From: Acidiferrobacter sp.
GTDB lineage: Bacteria > Pseudomonadota > Gammaproteobacteria > Acidiferrobacterales > Acidiferrobacteraceae
Reading direction: 5' to 3'
Assembly (NCBI GenBank): GCA_027335965.1
Contig: DAHWGZ010000124.1
Location: 1 to 5,389 of the forward strand
DNA length: 5,389 nt
Positions 1 through 5,389 of this stretch are shown one piece after another (within the stretch, counting starts at the first letter, position 1; each line of letters starts with the position of its first letter). A program made the translations under genes and the position numbers. The notes under the pieces were generated by a model. The model was not told the origin of the DNA. It worked only from the letters and a program-made list of their open reading frames with translations, and ran no database searches.

Positions 1-10
1 GGACTGACCC

Positions 11-1792
11 ATGGGCAAGATCGTCGAAATCAATGGACCGATCGTCACCGCGGATCTACCCGAAGTGGCGATCAGCGAAGAGGTGAAAATCGGCCGGCTG
101 GGCCTGATCGGCGAGGTCATCGGCCGCGAGGGGCCGCTTGCGGTGGTGCAGGTCCACGAATCCACGGAATCGCTGCGACCCGGCGAGGAGGTGGCGGCGC
201 TGGGCCGCCCGATGTCGGTGGAGCTGGGCCCGGGCCTGTTGGGCCAGATCTTCGATGGCGTGCAGCGACCGCTCATGGCCATCGTCCGCGAGGGTGGCGA
301 CCGCGTCGCCCGCGGTGTCGGCATCCCGTCGCTCGATCGCGGGCGGACCTGGAGTTTCGAGCCCACGGGGACGCTTACGGTCGGGCAGAAGATCGAGCCT
401 GGCGCCGTGCTCGGCACGGTTCAGGAAAACCCCTCCTTCACGCATCGCATCCTGGTGCCGCCGACGGTGGGCGGGGAGCTTACGGCATTGGCGCAAGCGG
501 GCGCCTACACCGTCGACCGGACGGTGGCCCAGGTACGCGATGCAAGCGGACATGCGCACGAGATTCGGCTGTACCAGAGCTGGCCTGTGCGCGTGCCCCG
601 GCCTTACCGTAGCCGCGACCACGCGGTCGCGCCCTTGTTCACGGGACAGCGGATACTCGACACGTTCTTTCCGCTGGTCAGGGGCGGCAAGGCCGCGGTT
701 CCGGGGCCGTTTGGATCGGGCAAAACGGTGCTGCTGGAGCAGATCGCCCGGTGGTCCAACGCCGACATCATGATCTATGTGGGGTGCGGCGAACGCGGCA
801 ACGAGCTGGTCGGAATGCTCGAGGAGTTCCCCAAGCTTAGGGATCCTCACACGGACCGGCCGCTCATGGAGCGCACGCTGCTCGTGGCGAACACCTCCAA
901 TATGCCGGTCGTGGCGCGCGAGGCCTCCATCTACAGCGGCGTCACGATCGCCGAATATTTTCGCGACCAGGGCTACGACGTGGTCATGGTGGCCGACTCC
1001 ACCAGCCGCTGGGCGGAGGCGTTGCGCGAGGTCGCCGGACGATTGGGGCATATGCCGGTGGAGGAGGGCTATCCCGCTTATCTGGCCTCGCGGCTCAGCG
1101 CCTTCTATGAGCGCGCCGGCCGGGTCGAGCCGCTGTTGGGCGGGCGCGGCTCGGTCACCTTGATCGGCTCGGTATCGCCGCCGGGCGGGGACTTCTCGGA
1201 GCCGGTCACCAATCATACCAAGGAGATCATCCAGACGTTCTGGGCGCTCTCAAAAGATCTGGCCGATGCCCGCCACTACCCCGCGGTCGACTGGAACGGC
1301 AGCTTTTCCGGATATGTGTCCACCGTGAGCCCATGGTGGGACGAGCATATCCACGCGGGCTGGAAGGAAAAGCGCGCCGAGTCCCTTGAGCTGCTGGCGC
1401 GGGCCGATGAGCTCACGCGCATCCTGAATCTGGTCGGACCCGAGGCGCTATCACCGACCCAGCGGTGGATGCTGGAAGCGGCCGGATTATTCAAGGATGC
1501 GGTCCTCCAACAAAGCGCGCTCGATCCGGCCGACAGCTATTGCTCGCCGGAAAAGCAATTCGCGCTCTTGGACATGGTCCTCGACATCTATCACCAGGGC
1601 CGCGACGTGCTTGCCTTGGGCGCGCCCGTGCAGGAGCTGCTGGACATGCGCGTGCTTGGCCGCGCGCGGCGTATCAAGGCCGTGTATGCGAGCGACCAGA
1701 TCGACGGGTTGCGTGGTTTCGACAACGAGATCCGAGAGGCCTTCGGCGCCTTGCGCGCCGAGTATCAGCAGGCCGAGCGGCAGCCGACATGA
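11..1792 (+). CDS. ntpA: V/A-type ATPase catalytic subunit A
   Basis: This is the catalytic ATP-binding subunit of the cytoplasmic V1/A1 head, where three A alternate with three B subunits and couple ATP hydrolysis or synthesis to shaft rotation. The 593-residue length is normal for the family. Domains in order are an N-terminal beta-barrel (about 1-70), the A-specific insertion region (about 110-190), the nucleotide-binding domain and a helical C-terminus. Visible motifs are the V-type P-loop GPFGSGKT (232-239), GCGERGNE (258-265) with the likely catalytic Glu261, the Walker B stretch YDVVMVADSTSRW (322-334) and SVSPPGGDFSEP. The first residues MGKIVEINGP match family N-termini, which supports the start. 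A GGA lies just upstream, and a TGA at 5-7 could end a preceding gene, although too little is visible to say which. The stop overlaps the subunit B start by four bases (ATGA), implying translational coupling. The motif set excludes the F1 alpha and beta subunits and the flagellar or secretion ATPases. Nothing looks degenerate. Confidence 0.97.
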   Translation: MGKIVEINGPIVTADLPEVAISEEVKIGRLGLIGEVIGREGPLAVVQVHESTESLRPGEEVAALGRPMSVELGPGLLGQIFDGVQRPLMAIVREGGDRVARGVGIPSLDRGRTWSFEPTGTLTVGQKIEPGAVLGTVQENPSFTHRILVPPTVGGELTALAQAGAYTVDRTVAQVRDASGHAHEIRLYQSWPVRVPRPYRSRDHAVAPLFTGQRILDTFFPLVRGGKAAVPGPFGSGKTVLLEQIARWSNADIMIYVGCGERGNELVGMLEEFPKLRDPHTDRPLMERTLLVANTSNMPVVAREASIYSGVTIAEYFRDQGYDVVMVADSTSRWAEALREVAGRLGHMPVEEGYPAYLASRLSAFYERAGRVEPLLGGRGSVTLIGSVSPPGGDFSEPVTNHTKEIIQTFWALSKDLADARHYPAVDWNGSFSGYVSTVSPWWDEHIHAGWKEKRAESLELLARADELTRILNLVGPEALSPTQRWMLEAAGLFKDAVLQQSALDPADSYCSPEKQFALLDMVLDIYHQGRDVLALGAPVQELLDMRVLGRARRIKAVYASDQIDGLRGFDNEIREAFGALRAEYQQAERQPT

Positions 1793-3180
1793 GCGCCAAG
1801 GAGTATCGCGCCGCCACGGCCGCGCGCAGCGGCTTGCTCTTCATGCGCGCCGCGCAGGACGTGGCGCTCGGGGATCGCGTGCTGGTGCGCGATCACACCG
1901 GGCGGCAGCGTAACGGGCAAGTCATCTTGAGCGGACGCGAGATCGTCCTCATCCAGGTGTTCGAGGGCACCGACGGCCTGGACCTGGAGCGCACCTGGGT
2001 GCGTTTCCTAGAGCAGCCGGTGGAACTCGCGCTCTCCCCGGACCTGCTCGGCAGGACGCTCGATGCCCTAGGCCAGGCCGCTGACGGCCGGCCGCCCATG
2101 ATCTCGGCGTTGAAGCGCAACATCAACAGCGCCACGATCAACCCCGCCGCGCGCGCCTATCCGCGGGAGTTCATCCAGTGCGGCATCTCCGTCATCGATG
2201 GACTCGACTCGCTGGTGCGCGGCCAGAAGTTGCCCATTTTCTCGGGCCCGGGACTGCCGCATAACCGCCTGGTGGCCCAGATCGTGCGGCAAGCAACGCT
2301 CATCGGAGGGGATATTCGCTTCGCGGTGGTGTTCGCCGCCATGGGCGTCTCCCATGACGACGCGCGCTTCTTTCGGGAGGACTTCGAGGCAAGCGGGGTG
2401 CTCGGCCGCGTGGTGATGTTCATGAATCTCGCCGACGATCCGCCCATCGAGCGGTTGCTTCTGCCCCGCACGGCGCTGTCCGCCGCCGAATACCTCGCCT
2501 TCGATCTCGACATGCATGTGCTCGTCATACTCACCGACATGACCCATTACGCGGAGGCCTTGCGCGAAGTGGCGACCGCCAAGGGCGACGTGCCGTCGCG
2601 CAAGGGTTATCCGGCCTATCTCTACTCCGACCTGGCCGAGATCTATGAGCGCGCCGGCCGGATCAAGGGGCGTCCCGGCTCGATCACCATGATGCCCGTG
2701 CTGAGCATGCCCAACGATGACATCACGCACCCCATCCCCGACCTCACCGGCTACATCACCGAGGGCCAGATCGTGCTGAGCCGCGAGTTGCATAATCAGG
2801 GCATCTATCCGCCAGTCCACGTACCCCCATCCCTGTCGAGATTGATGAAAGACGGCATCGGCGAAGGCTACACCCGCGAGGACCACCCGCGCGTCGCAAG
2901 TCAGCTCTATGCCTCCTATGCGAGGGCGCTTGAGGTGCGCAACCTCGCTTCCATTATCGGTGCCGAGGAGCTGGCTGATGCGGATCGGAAATATCTGGCC
3001 TTCGGACAAGCATTCGAGCAGCGCTTCGTGGCTCAAGGCGATGACGAGGATCGCTCGATCGAAGACACCTTGATGCGGGCCTGGGACCTGCTGTCCCTGC
3101 TGCCAGCCGACAACTTGGCGCGGGTCAGCGACGAGGATATCGCCCGTCACCACCACGAATCGGCGGGTGGGGCGACATGA
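1789..3180 (+). CDS. ntpB: V/A-type ATPase non-catalytic subunit B
   Basis: This is the regulatory nucleotide-binding partner of subunit A in the V1/A1 hexamer. I chose the ATG at 1789, giving 463 residues, because it overlaps the subunit A stop in an ATGA junction and because MSAKEYR matches the usual start of B subunits (xxKEYRTV). The open frame extends further upstream, but that part is only the shadow of subunit A. Family blocks are FEGTDGLD, PREFIQ (125-130), VRGQKLPIFSGPGLPHN with a degenerate P-loop lacking the Lys-Thr pair (G153-N159), FAVVFAAMG, LVILTDMTHYAEALREVA (from 245), YERAGRIKG and SRELHNQGIYPP. PSLSR ends in Arg351, the position expected for the arginine finger reaching into the A-subunit site. 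Length and motifs are typical. A second ATGA overlap joins it to subunit D. The missing P-loop lysine is normal for B subunits and does not indicate a broken gene. Confidence 0.97.
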   Translation: MSAKEYRAATAARSGLLFMRAAQDVALGDRVLVRDHTGRQRNGQVILSGREIVLIQVFEGTDGLDLERTWVRFLEQPVELALSPDLLGRTLDALGQAADGRPPMISALKRNINSATINPAARAYPREFIQCGISVIDGLDSLVRGQKLPIFSGPGLPHNRLVAQIVRQATLIGGDIRFAVVFAAMGVSHDDARFFREDFEASGVLGRVVMFMNLADDPPIERLLLPRTALSAAEYLAFDLDMHVLVILTDMTHYAEALREVATAKGDVPSRKGYPAYLYSDLAEIYERAGRIKGRPGSITMMPVLSMPNDDITHPIPDLTGYITEGQIVLSRELHNQGIYPPVHVPPSLSRLMKDGIGEGYTREDHPRVASQLYASYARALEVRNLASIIGAEELADADRKYLAFGQAFEQRFVAQGDDEDRSIEDTLMRAWDLLSLLPADNLARVSDEDIARHHHESAGGAT

Positions 3181-3806
3181 AGGAGCTGTTGAAGGTCCCG
3201 CCCACCAAAAGCGCGATGCTGAGGCTGAAACGCGAGCACGCGTTCCTTACGCAAGGGCACGATCTCCTCGAGCGCAAGCGCGAGCTGCTCACCTATCTGG
3301 TCTACGATCGCCTCAGACAATACCGTGGGCTTCGCAGGGAAGCGCGCGTCGTCCTGGAGGAGGCCTACCACTGGCTCGGCATGACGCATATGCGCACGGG
3401 CAGCCGCATGCTCCATCAAGCGGCGCTTGGTTTGAAGCAGCCCGGCCTGTCGGTCCGGATCCTGCCGCGCAGCAGCCTTGGCGTCGAGTATCCCGCCGTG
3501 ACCGCGGAAGCCTTGCCACTGCCACCGCTTGGCCTCCTTGGGACCGATGCGAGCCTCGACGAGACGCGCAGCCGCCTCGTGCGTCTGGCGGTGCACCTGG
3601 CGCGCCTGGGCGAGGCGGAAACGGCGCTGAGGCGCCTGCTCGGCGAACAGCGCAAGACCCAAAGGCGCGTCAACGCCCTCAAGTACAATATCCTTCCCCG
3701 CTACGCAGCCACCATGCGTTTCATCCAATCCGCGCTCGAAGAGGAAGAGCGCAACACGCTCTTTCAGGTGAGCCTGCTGCAGAAACGGCGCGGGACGCGA
3801 GCGTAA
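3177..3806 (+). CDS. ntpD: V/A-type ATPase central-shaft subunit D
   Basis: Subunit D is the coiled-coil axle that turns inside the A3B3 hexamer and transmits torque to the membrane ring, as gamma does in F-type enzymes. The protein has 209 residues, typical for the family. The N-terminus carries the PTKSAMLRLKRE signature (9-20) followed by a long charged helix with HDLLERKRELL (28-38). The C-terminal helix has TQRRVNALKYNILP (161-174) and the acidic EEEER (188-192), both hallmark D-subunit elements. The middle (about 90-125) is proline- and leucine-rich and should form the short globular part between the helices. The start at 3177 overlaps the subunit B stop as ATGA, with a G-rich GGTGGGG stretch serving as a possible ribosome binding site. 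D is the last ATPase gene seen; no subunit F, G or H follows it. Confidence 0.95.
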   Translation: MKELLKVPPTKSAMLRLKREHAFLTQGHDLLERKRELLTYLVYDRLRQYRGLRREARVVLEEAYHWLGMTHMRTGSRMLHQAALGLKQPGLSVRILPRSSLGVEYPAVTAEALPLPPLGLLGTDASLDETRSRLVRLAVHLARLGEAETALRRLLGEQRKTQRRVNALKYNILPRYAATMRFIQSALEEEERNTLFQVSLLQKRRGTRA

Positions 3807-3962
3807 CCGGGGCTTGGCGCACGCGGCGCGCATCGCGGATGACCTTTCGCCATGGCGGCGCCCATTCGCGGACATGGGGAAACGTCGGCCATGATGGGAG
3901 GGGGTCCGGCCTCGTTTCCATGGGTTGCGCCCTCAGCGCGGTTCCTGGCTTGCGTGGCGACG

Positions 3963-3988
3963 CGGGCTCGCCATCAGGGGCGAGCTTG
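3963..3988 (+). other. Hairpin in the ATPase-stress protein gap
   Basis: GCTCGCC (3966-3972) and GGCGAGC (3979-3985) pair perfectly around a six-base loop. The stem can extend outward by two G-U pairs and one C-G pair to 3963 and 3988. The sequence after it is G-rich rather than T-rich, so it does not look like an intrinsic terminator. It could slow or process the transcript after subunit D, but that is inference. Confidence 0.4.
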
Positions 3989-4211
3989 GGGCGGATGCCA
4001 GGGGGCGGGTGTCGAATGGTCGGGGGCCGCGGCGCCCTGCGGGGCATCGTCAATCGCAAGGAACGGGCGCCTTGATGCGCCATCCATGGCCTGTCAGTCC
4101 AGGCTCATCGCGACAGCGGTTGATGAAATGGCGACGGGGCTTTGAGAGACGGGGGCGACAAGGGCGGGTGCGTCCGCATGTCCCGGATGGGGCGTGTCAC
4201 TTGACGGTAAC

Positions 4212-4216
4212 GGAGG
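4212..4216 (+). promoter_or_regulatory. Ribosome binding site fixing a GTG start
   Basis: GGAGG, followed by A to give GGAGGA, lies six bases before the GTG at 4223. This near-perfect Shine-Dalgarno sequence decides the non-ATG start of the stress protein. The next in-frame starts would cut into its conserved first strand. Confidence 0.85.
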
Positions 4217-4222
4217 ATCGAC

Positions 4223-4708
4223 GTGTACAAGAAAATCTTGGTAGGAATCGATGGCAGTCGTATCTCGACAGGGGCCCTTCAAGAGGCGATCAAGCTCGCC
4301 AAGGAGCTGTCCGCGCGCCTGTTGCTGGTGCATGTGGTCGACGTGTTTCCGTTCACGGCGGCGATTAGCGGGGTGGTGGGCGACGCGCAACTGGAGGAGA
4401 TTTTGTTCACGACGGGGCGGGCCATCATGAGCGAGGCCCGCAACGAGGCGCAAAAGGCCGGGCTTGCGGTCGAGACGGCGTTGCCCCAGAACCTGACCCA
4501 GCCGATCGGCGCGGTGGTGGTGGGGGAGGCGACCCAGTGGGGGGCCGACCTGATCGTGGTGGGCACTCATGGGCGTCGCGGCATCCAGCATTTGGTGTTG
4601 GGCAGCGTGGCCGAGCGCGTGGCGCGCGCCGCGACCTGCCCCGTGCTGCTGGTCCCGAGCCAGCGCGCGCGCCTGCCGGAGGCGGGGGGCGGCGTGGCGG
4701 GGGCTTGA
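4223..4708 (+). CDS. Universal stress protein, ATP-binding class
   Basis: A single-domain cytoplasmic UspA-superfamily protein of 161 residues, slightly longer than the usual 140-150. It opens with YKKILVGIDGS, the first beta strand with the conserved Asp10, followed by helix ALQEAIKLAKEL and strand ARLLLVHVVD. The nucleotide-binding signature G-2x-G-9x-G-S is complete (Gly114, Gly117, Gly127, Ser128, within GADLIVVGTHGRRG...LGSVAE), so it should bind ATP like MJ0577-type members rather than being a non-binding UspA. CPVLLVPS closes the fold. The last 14 residues (148-161) are a Gly/Ala-rich tail outside the domain, encoded by a very G-rich stretch. Such proteins usually dimerise and modulate stress or energy-state responses; the partner here is unknown. 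Lying between an ATPase operon and sox genes, it may respond to energy status, but that rests on adjacency only. The GTG start is set by a strong ribosome binding site. Confidence 0.93.
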   Translation: MYKKILVGIDGSRISTGALQEAIKLAKELSARLLLVHVVDVFPFTAAISGVVGDAQLEEILFTTGRAIMSEARNEAQKAGLAVETALPQNLTQPIGAVVVGEATQWGADLIVVGTHGRRGIQHLVLGSVAERVARAATCPVLLVPSQRARLPEAGGGVAGA

Positions 4709-4738
4709 GCGGTGATGGCGAAGAGGCGCCCTTGATCC

Positions 4739-4758
4739 ATTTGCCCCGCCCGCGTCCC
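4739..4758 (+). repeat. Imperfect direct repeat, copy 1
   Basis: The block ATTTGCCC is followed directly by CGCCCGCGTCCC. The same two blocks recur 45-47 bases downstream at 4784-4805. Both copies lie between the stress-protein stop and soxY. Tandem placement before a sox operon suggests an operator, but a local duplication would look the same. Confidence 0.5.
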
Positions 4759-4779
4759 GCGGCCTGGGCGACGAGGCGG

Positions 4780-4785
4780 AATAAT
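4780..4785 (+). promoter_or_regulatory. Possible -10 element for soxY
   Basis: AATAAT matches the sigma-70 -10 consensus at five of six positions and sits in the only A/T-rich patch of this leader. No acceptable -35 lies 16-18 bases upstream (the sequence there is GC-only), so an activator or another sigma factor would be needed. Transcription from here would start near 4792 and include both hairpins. Weak evidence. Confidence 0.25.
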
Positions 4786-4805
4786 TTGCCCATCGCCCGC
4801 GTCCC
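4784..4805 (+). repeat. Imperfect direct repeat, copy 2
   Basis: ATTTGCCC and CGCCCGCGTCCC occur again, separated here by a two-base AT insertion. All 20 shared positions are identical to copy 1. The end of this copy also forms the left arm of the first hairpin in the soxY leader, so the two signals overlap. Confidence 0.5.
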
Positions 4806-4831
4806 TTCCCCCGGGGAGGGATAGCCCTCTC
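4802..4831 (+). promoter_or_regulatory. Two alternative hairpins in the soxY leader
   Basis: The first hairpin pairs TCCCT (4802-4806) plus CCC (4808-4810) with GGG (4814-4816) plus AGGGA (4817-4821), leaving one bulged T and a three-base loop. The second pairs 4814-4820 with 4825-4831 around the loop ATAG, using one G-U pair. Both need the segment 4814-4820, so they cannot form together. They lie about 20-30 bases before the soxY ribosome binding site. No T-run follows either, so they are not classical terminators. They could be an RNA switch or processing site, or a remnant of the CCCTC/GAGGG-type intergenic repeats common in GC-rich proteobacteria. Confidence 0.4.
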
Positions 4832-4851
4832 ACACATCCTTTTGAGCAAGC

Positions 4852-4855
4852 GGAG
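4852..4855 (+). promoter_or_regulatory. Ribosome binding site of soxY
   Basis: GGAG lies nine bases before the GTG at 4865. It supports that start, which also gives a complete twin-arginine signal with five residues up to the first Arg. Confidence 0.65.
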
Positions 4856-4864
4856 ACAAACTCA

Positions 4865-5344
4865 GTGAACCTTCCACGCAGAACCTTCTTGAAGCAGGCG
4901 TTCTCGGGTTCGGCCCTGGCGGTGGCGGCGGGCGCCGGTCTGTTGCGCCCGGCCACGGCCCTGGCCCGTACCTGGCCGGTCTGGCCACAGGCGGTCTTTC
5001 ATGAAAAGAAGATGCCGGTGGTCTTGCGCGAGCTGTTTGGCCATCGGCCGATCGCGCACGGCGGCCTCCACCTCCATGCGCCGCTCGAGGCCGAAAACGG
5101 GGCGGTGGTGCCGATGGTCATCACAAGCCATGTGCCACACCCCGAAAAGCTCGTGTTGACGGTCGACAACAACCCCTTCCCGCTGGTCACGATCGTGCAC
5201 CTGACCCCCGGGGCCCTGGGCTTTTTCAATGTCCGCATCAAGATGGGCAAGACCTCGATGGTCCATGCCTATGTGGCGACCAAAGACAAGGTCCATACCA
5301 TGGCCCGCAAGGTCAAGGTCACGATCGGCGGCTGTGGAGGCTAA
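4865..5344 (+). CDS. soxY: Sulfur-carrier protein SoxY
   Basis: SoxY is the periplasmic carrier of the Sox pathway. Sulfur intermediates are bound to its C-terminal cysteine as SoxAX, SoxB and, where present, SoxCD act on them, with SoxZ as its partner. The protein has 159 residues and ends in the diagnostic VTIGGCGG, with Cys157 on a swinging Gly-rich arm. The N-terminus is a clear Tat signal: PRRTFLK (4-10), a hydrophobic Ala/Gly/Leu run to about 27, and an Ala-x-Ala site (A32-L33-A34) that suggests cleavage after residue 34. The mature domain carries ENGAVVPMVI and the F-V-R-I-K-M strand typical of the immunoglobulin-like SoxY fold. Translation starts at GTG. soxZ follows ten bases after the stop, giving the usual soxYZ order. 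No soxX or soxA is directly upstream, where a universal stress gene sits instead, so this pair may stand apart from other sox genes or lead an operon that continues to the right. Confidence 0.95.
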   Translation: MNLPRRTFLKQAFSGSALAVAAGAGLLRPATALARTWPVWPQAVFHEKKMPVVLRELFGHRPIAHGGLHLHAPLEAENGAVVPMVITSHVPHPEKLVLTVDNNPFPLVTIVHLTPGALGFFNVRIKMGKTSMVHAYVATKDKVHTMARKVKVTIGGCGG

Positions 5345-5345
5345 C

Positions 5346-5350
5346 GGAGG
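5346..5350 (+). promoter_or_regulatory. Ribosome binding site of soxZ
   Basis: GGAGG begins two bases after the soxY stop and lies four bases before the ATG at 5355. It is stronger than the soxY site, as would suit equal output of two proteins that form a complex. It favours 5355 over the in-frame ATG at 5373. Confidence 0.75.
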
Positions 5351-5354
5351 ATTT

Positions 5355-5389
5355 ATGCATATCGCCACCAAGATGAAGACGCGCACCAT
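5355..5389 (+). CDS. soxZ: Sulfur-carrier partner SoxZ (5' end only)
   Basis: Only eleven codons and two bases are visible (MHIATKMKTRT), cut by the window edge. SoxZ forms the heterodimer with SoxY that carries sulfur in the periplasm; it has no signal peptide of its own and is exported with SoxY. The identification rests mainly on position (ten bases after soxY, with its own strong ribosome binding site), helped by the basic strand-like start resembling SoxZ N-termini and the absence of a signal peptide. The sequence itself is too short to prove the family. Confidence 0.75.
   Translation, partial: MHIATKMKTRT

Larger units (their letters stand above)
3807..4222. other. 416-base intergenic region, no gene recognised
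   Basis: This gap separates the ATPase genes from the stress-protein gene. Open frames cross it on both strands, but their translations are Arg-, Gly- and Pro-rich, resemble no family I know and mostly run into neighbouring genes, so I call none. G-rich runs cluster around 3988-4044. A hairpin is described separately at 3963-3988, and a short palindrome CGCCATGGCG lies at 3848-3857. There is no hairpin followed by a T-run, so transcription could continue into the stress-protein gene. No convincing -35/-10 pair was found: TTGACG at 4201-4206 lies too close to the start codon at 4223. The region may hold a regulatory leader, a small RNA or a decayed gene, and the sequence alone does not decide. 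Confidence 0.6.

Noticed and set aside
56..1216. Long minus-strand open frame (386 codons) inside subunit A
   Set aside because: It lies opposite a gene with complete family motifs; its translation is Arg/His-rich with no known domain, as expected from the antisense of GC-rich codons.
2245..2265. Degenerate P-loop in subunit B as a sign of a broken gene
   Set aside because: Loss of the Lys-Thr pair (GPGLPHN) is the normal state of non-catalytic V-type B subunits.
2068..3156. Long minus-strand open frame (362 codons) inside subunit B
   Set aside because: Same reasoning: it mirrors a well-supported gene, has no recognisable domain, and reflects GC-biased third positions.
3988..4044. G-quadruplex from clustered G-runs
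   Set aside because: Loops of about 9, 1 and 12 bases exceed the usual seven-base limit, so it is not a canonical quadruplex.
3167..4075. Plus-strand 302-codon frame across subunit D and the following gap
   Set aside because: It overlaps subunit D in another frame. The translation is low-complexity Arg/Gly/Pro/Ala, without family motifs.
4066..4081. GGCGC/GCGCC hairpin as a terminator
   Set aside because: The stem has only five pairs and no T-run follows; in sequence this GC-rich such stems arise by chance.
4201..4206. TTGACG as a -35 element for the stress protein
   Set aside because: A -10 at normal spacing would fall on or after the start codon at 4223, and the sequence there is not -10-like.
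3852..4368. Small plus-strand frames in the gap (3852-4145 and 3925-4368)
   Set aside because: Neither has a convincing ribosome binding site or a family match, and the second runs into the stress-protein gene out of frame.

Overview
This is a GC-rich, densely coded window, and every recognisable gene lies on the plus strand. The content suggests a sulfur-oxidising proteobacterium. The right edge enters a soxYZ pair (thiosulfate oxidation), and the left half carries a V/A-type rotary ATPase, which most proteobacteria lack. A gammaproteobacterial chemolithotroph is my best guess for the host. This is inference from gene content and composition, and I do not assign a genus.

Positions 11-3806 hold the A-B-D core of a V/A-type (Ntp-like) ATPase. 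They are the catalytic subunit A, the non-catalytic nucleotide-binding subunit B and the central-shaft subunit D. All three have intact family motifs. They are joined by two ATGA stop/start overlaps, at 1789-1792 and 3177-3180, so they look like one translationally coupled unit. The order A-B-D matches the distal end of known bacterial ntp operons. The membrane and peripheral-stalk subunits (I, K, E, C/F) would be expected upstream of the window, so ion specificity (H+ or Na+) cannot be judged here.

Positions 3807-4222 (416 bases) hold no supportable gene. One moderate hairpin is present but no classical terminator. A universal stress protein of the ATP-binding class (4223-4708) follows, with a GTG start and a strong ribosome binding site.

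Positions 4709-4864 form a structured leader before soxY. It contains an imperfect direct repeat, a lone -10-like element and two mutually exclusive hairpins just upstream of the soxY ribosome binding site. soxY (4865-5344) is complete, with a twin-arginine signal and the terminal GGCGG sulfur-carrier motif. Ten bases later soxZ begins and runs off the edge.

The set would link energy conservation (sulfur-compound oxidation in the periplasm) with ATP-dependent ion pumping or ATP synthesis and an ATP-binding stress protein. That link rests only on adjacency. I found no clear sign of a wholly new system. The most unusual material is the soxY leader and the presence of the V-type ATPase beside sox genes.
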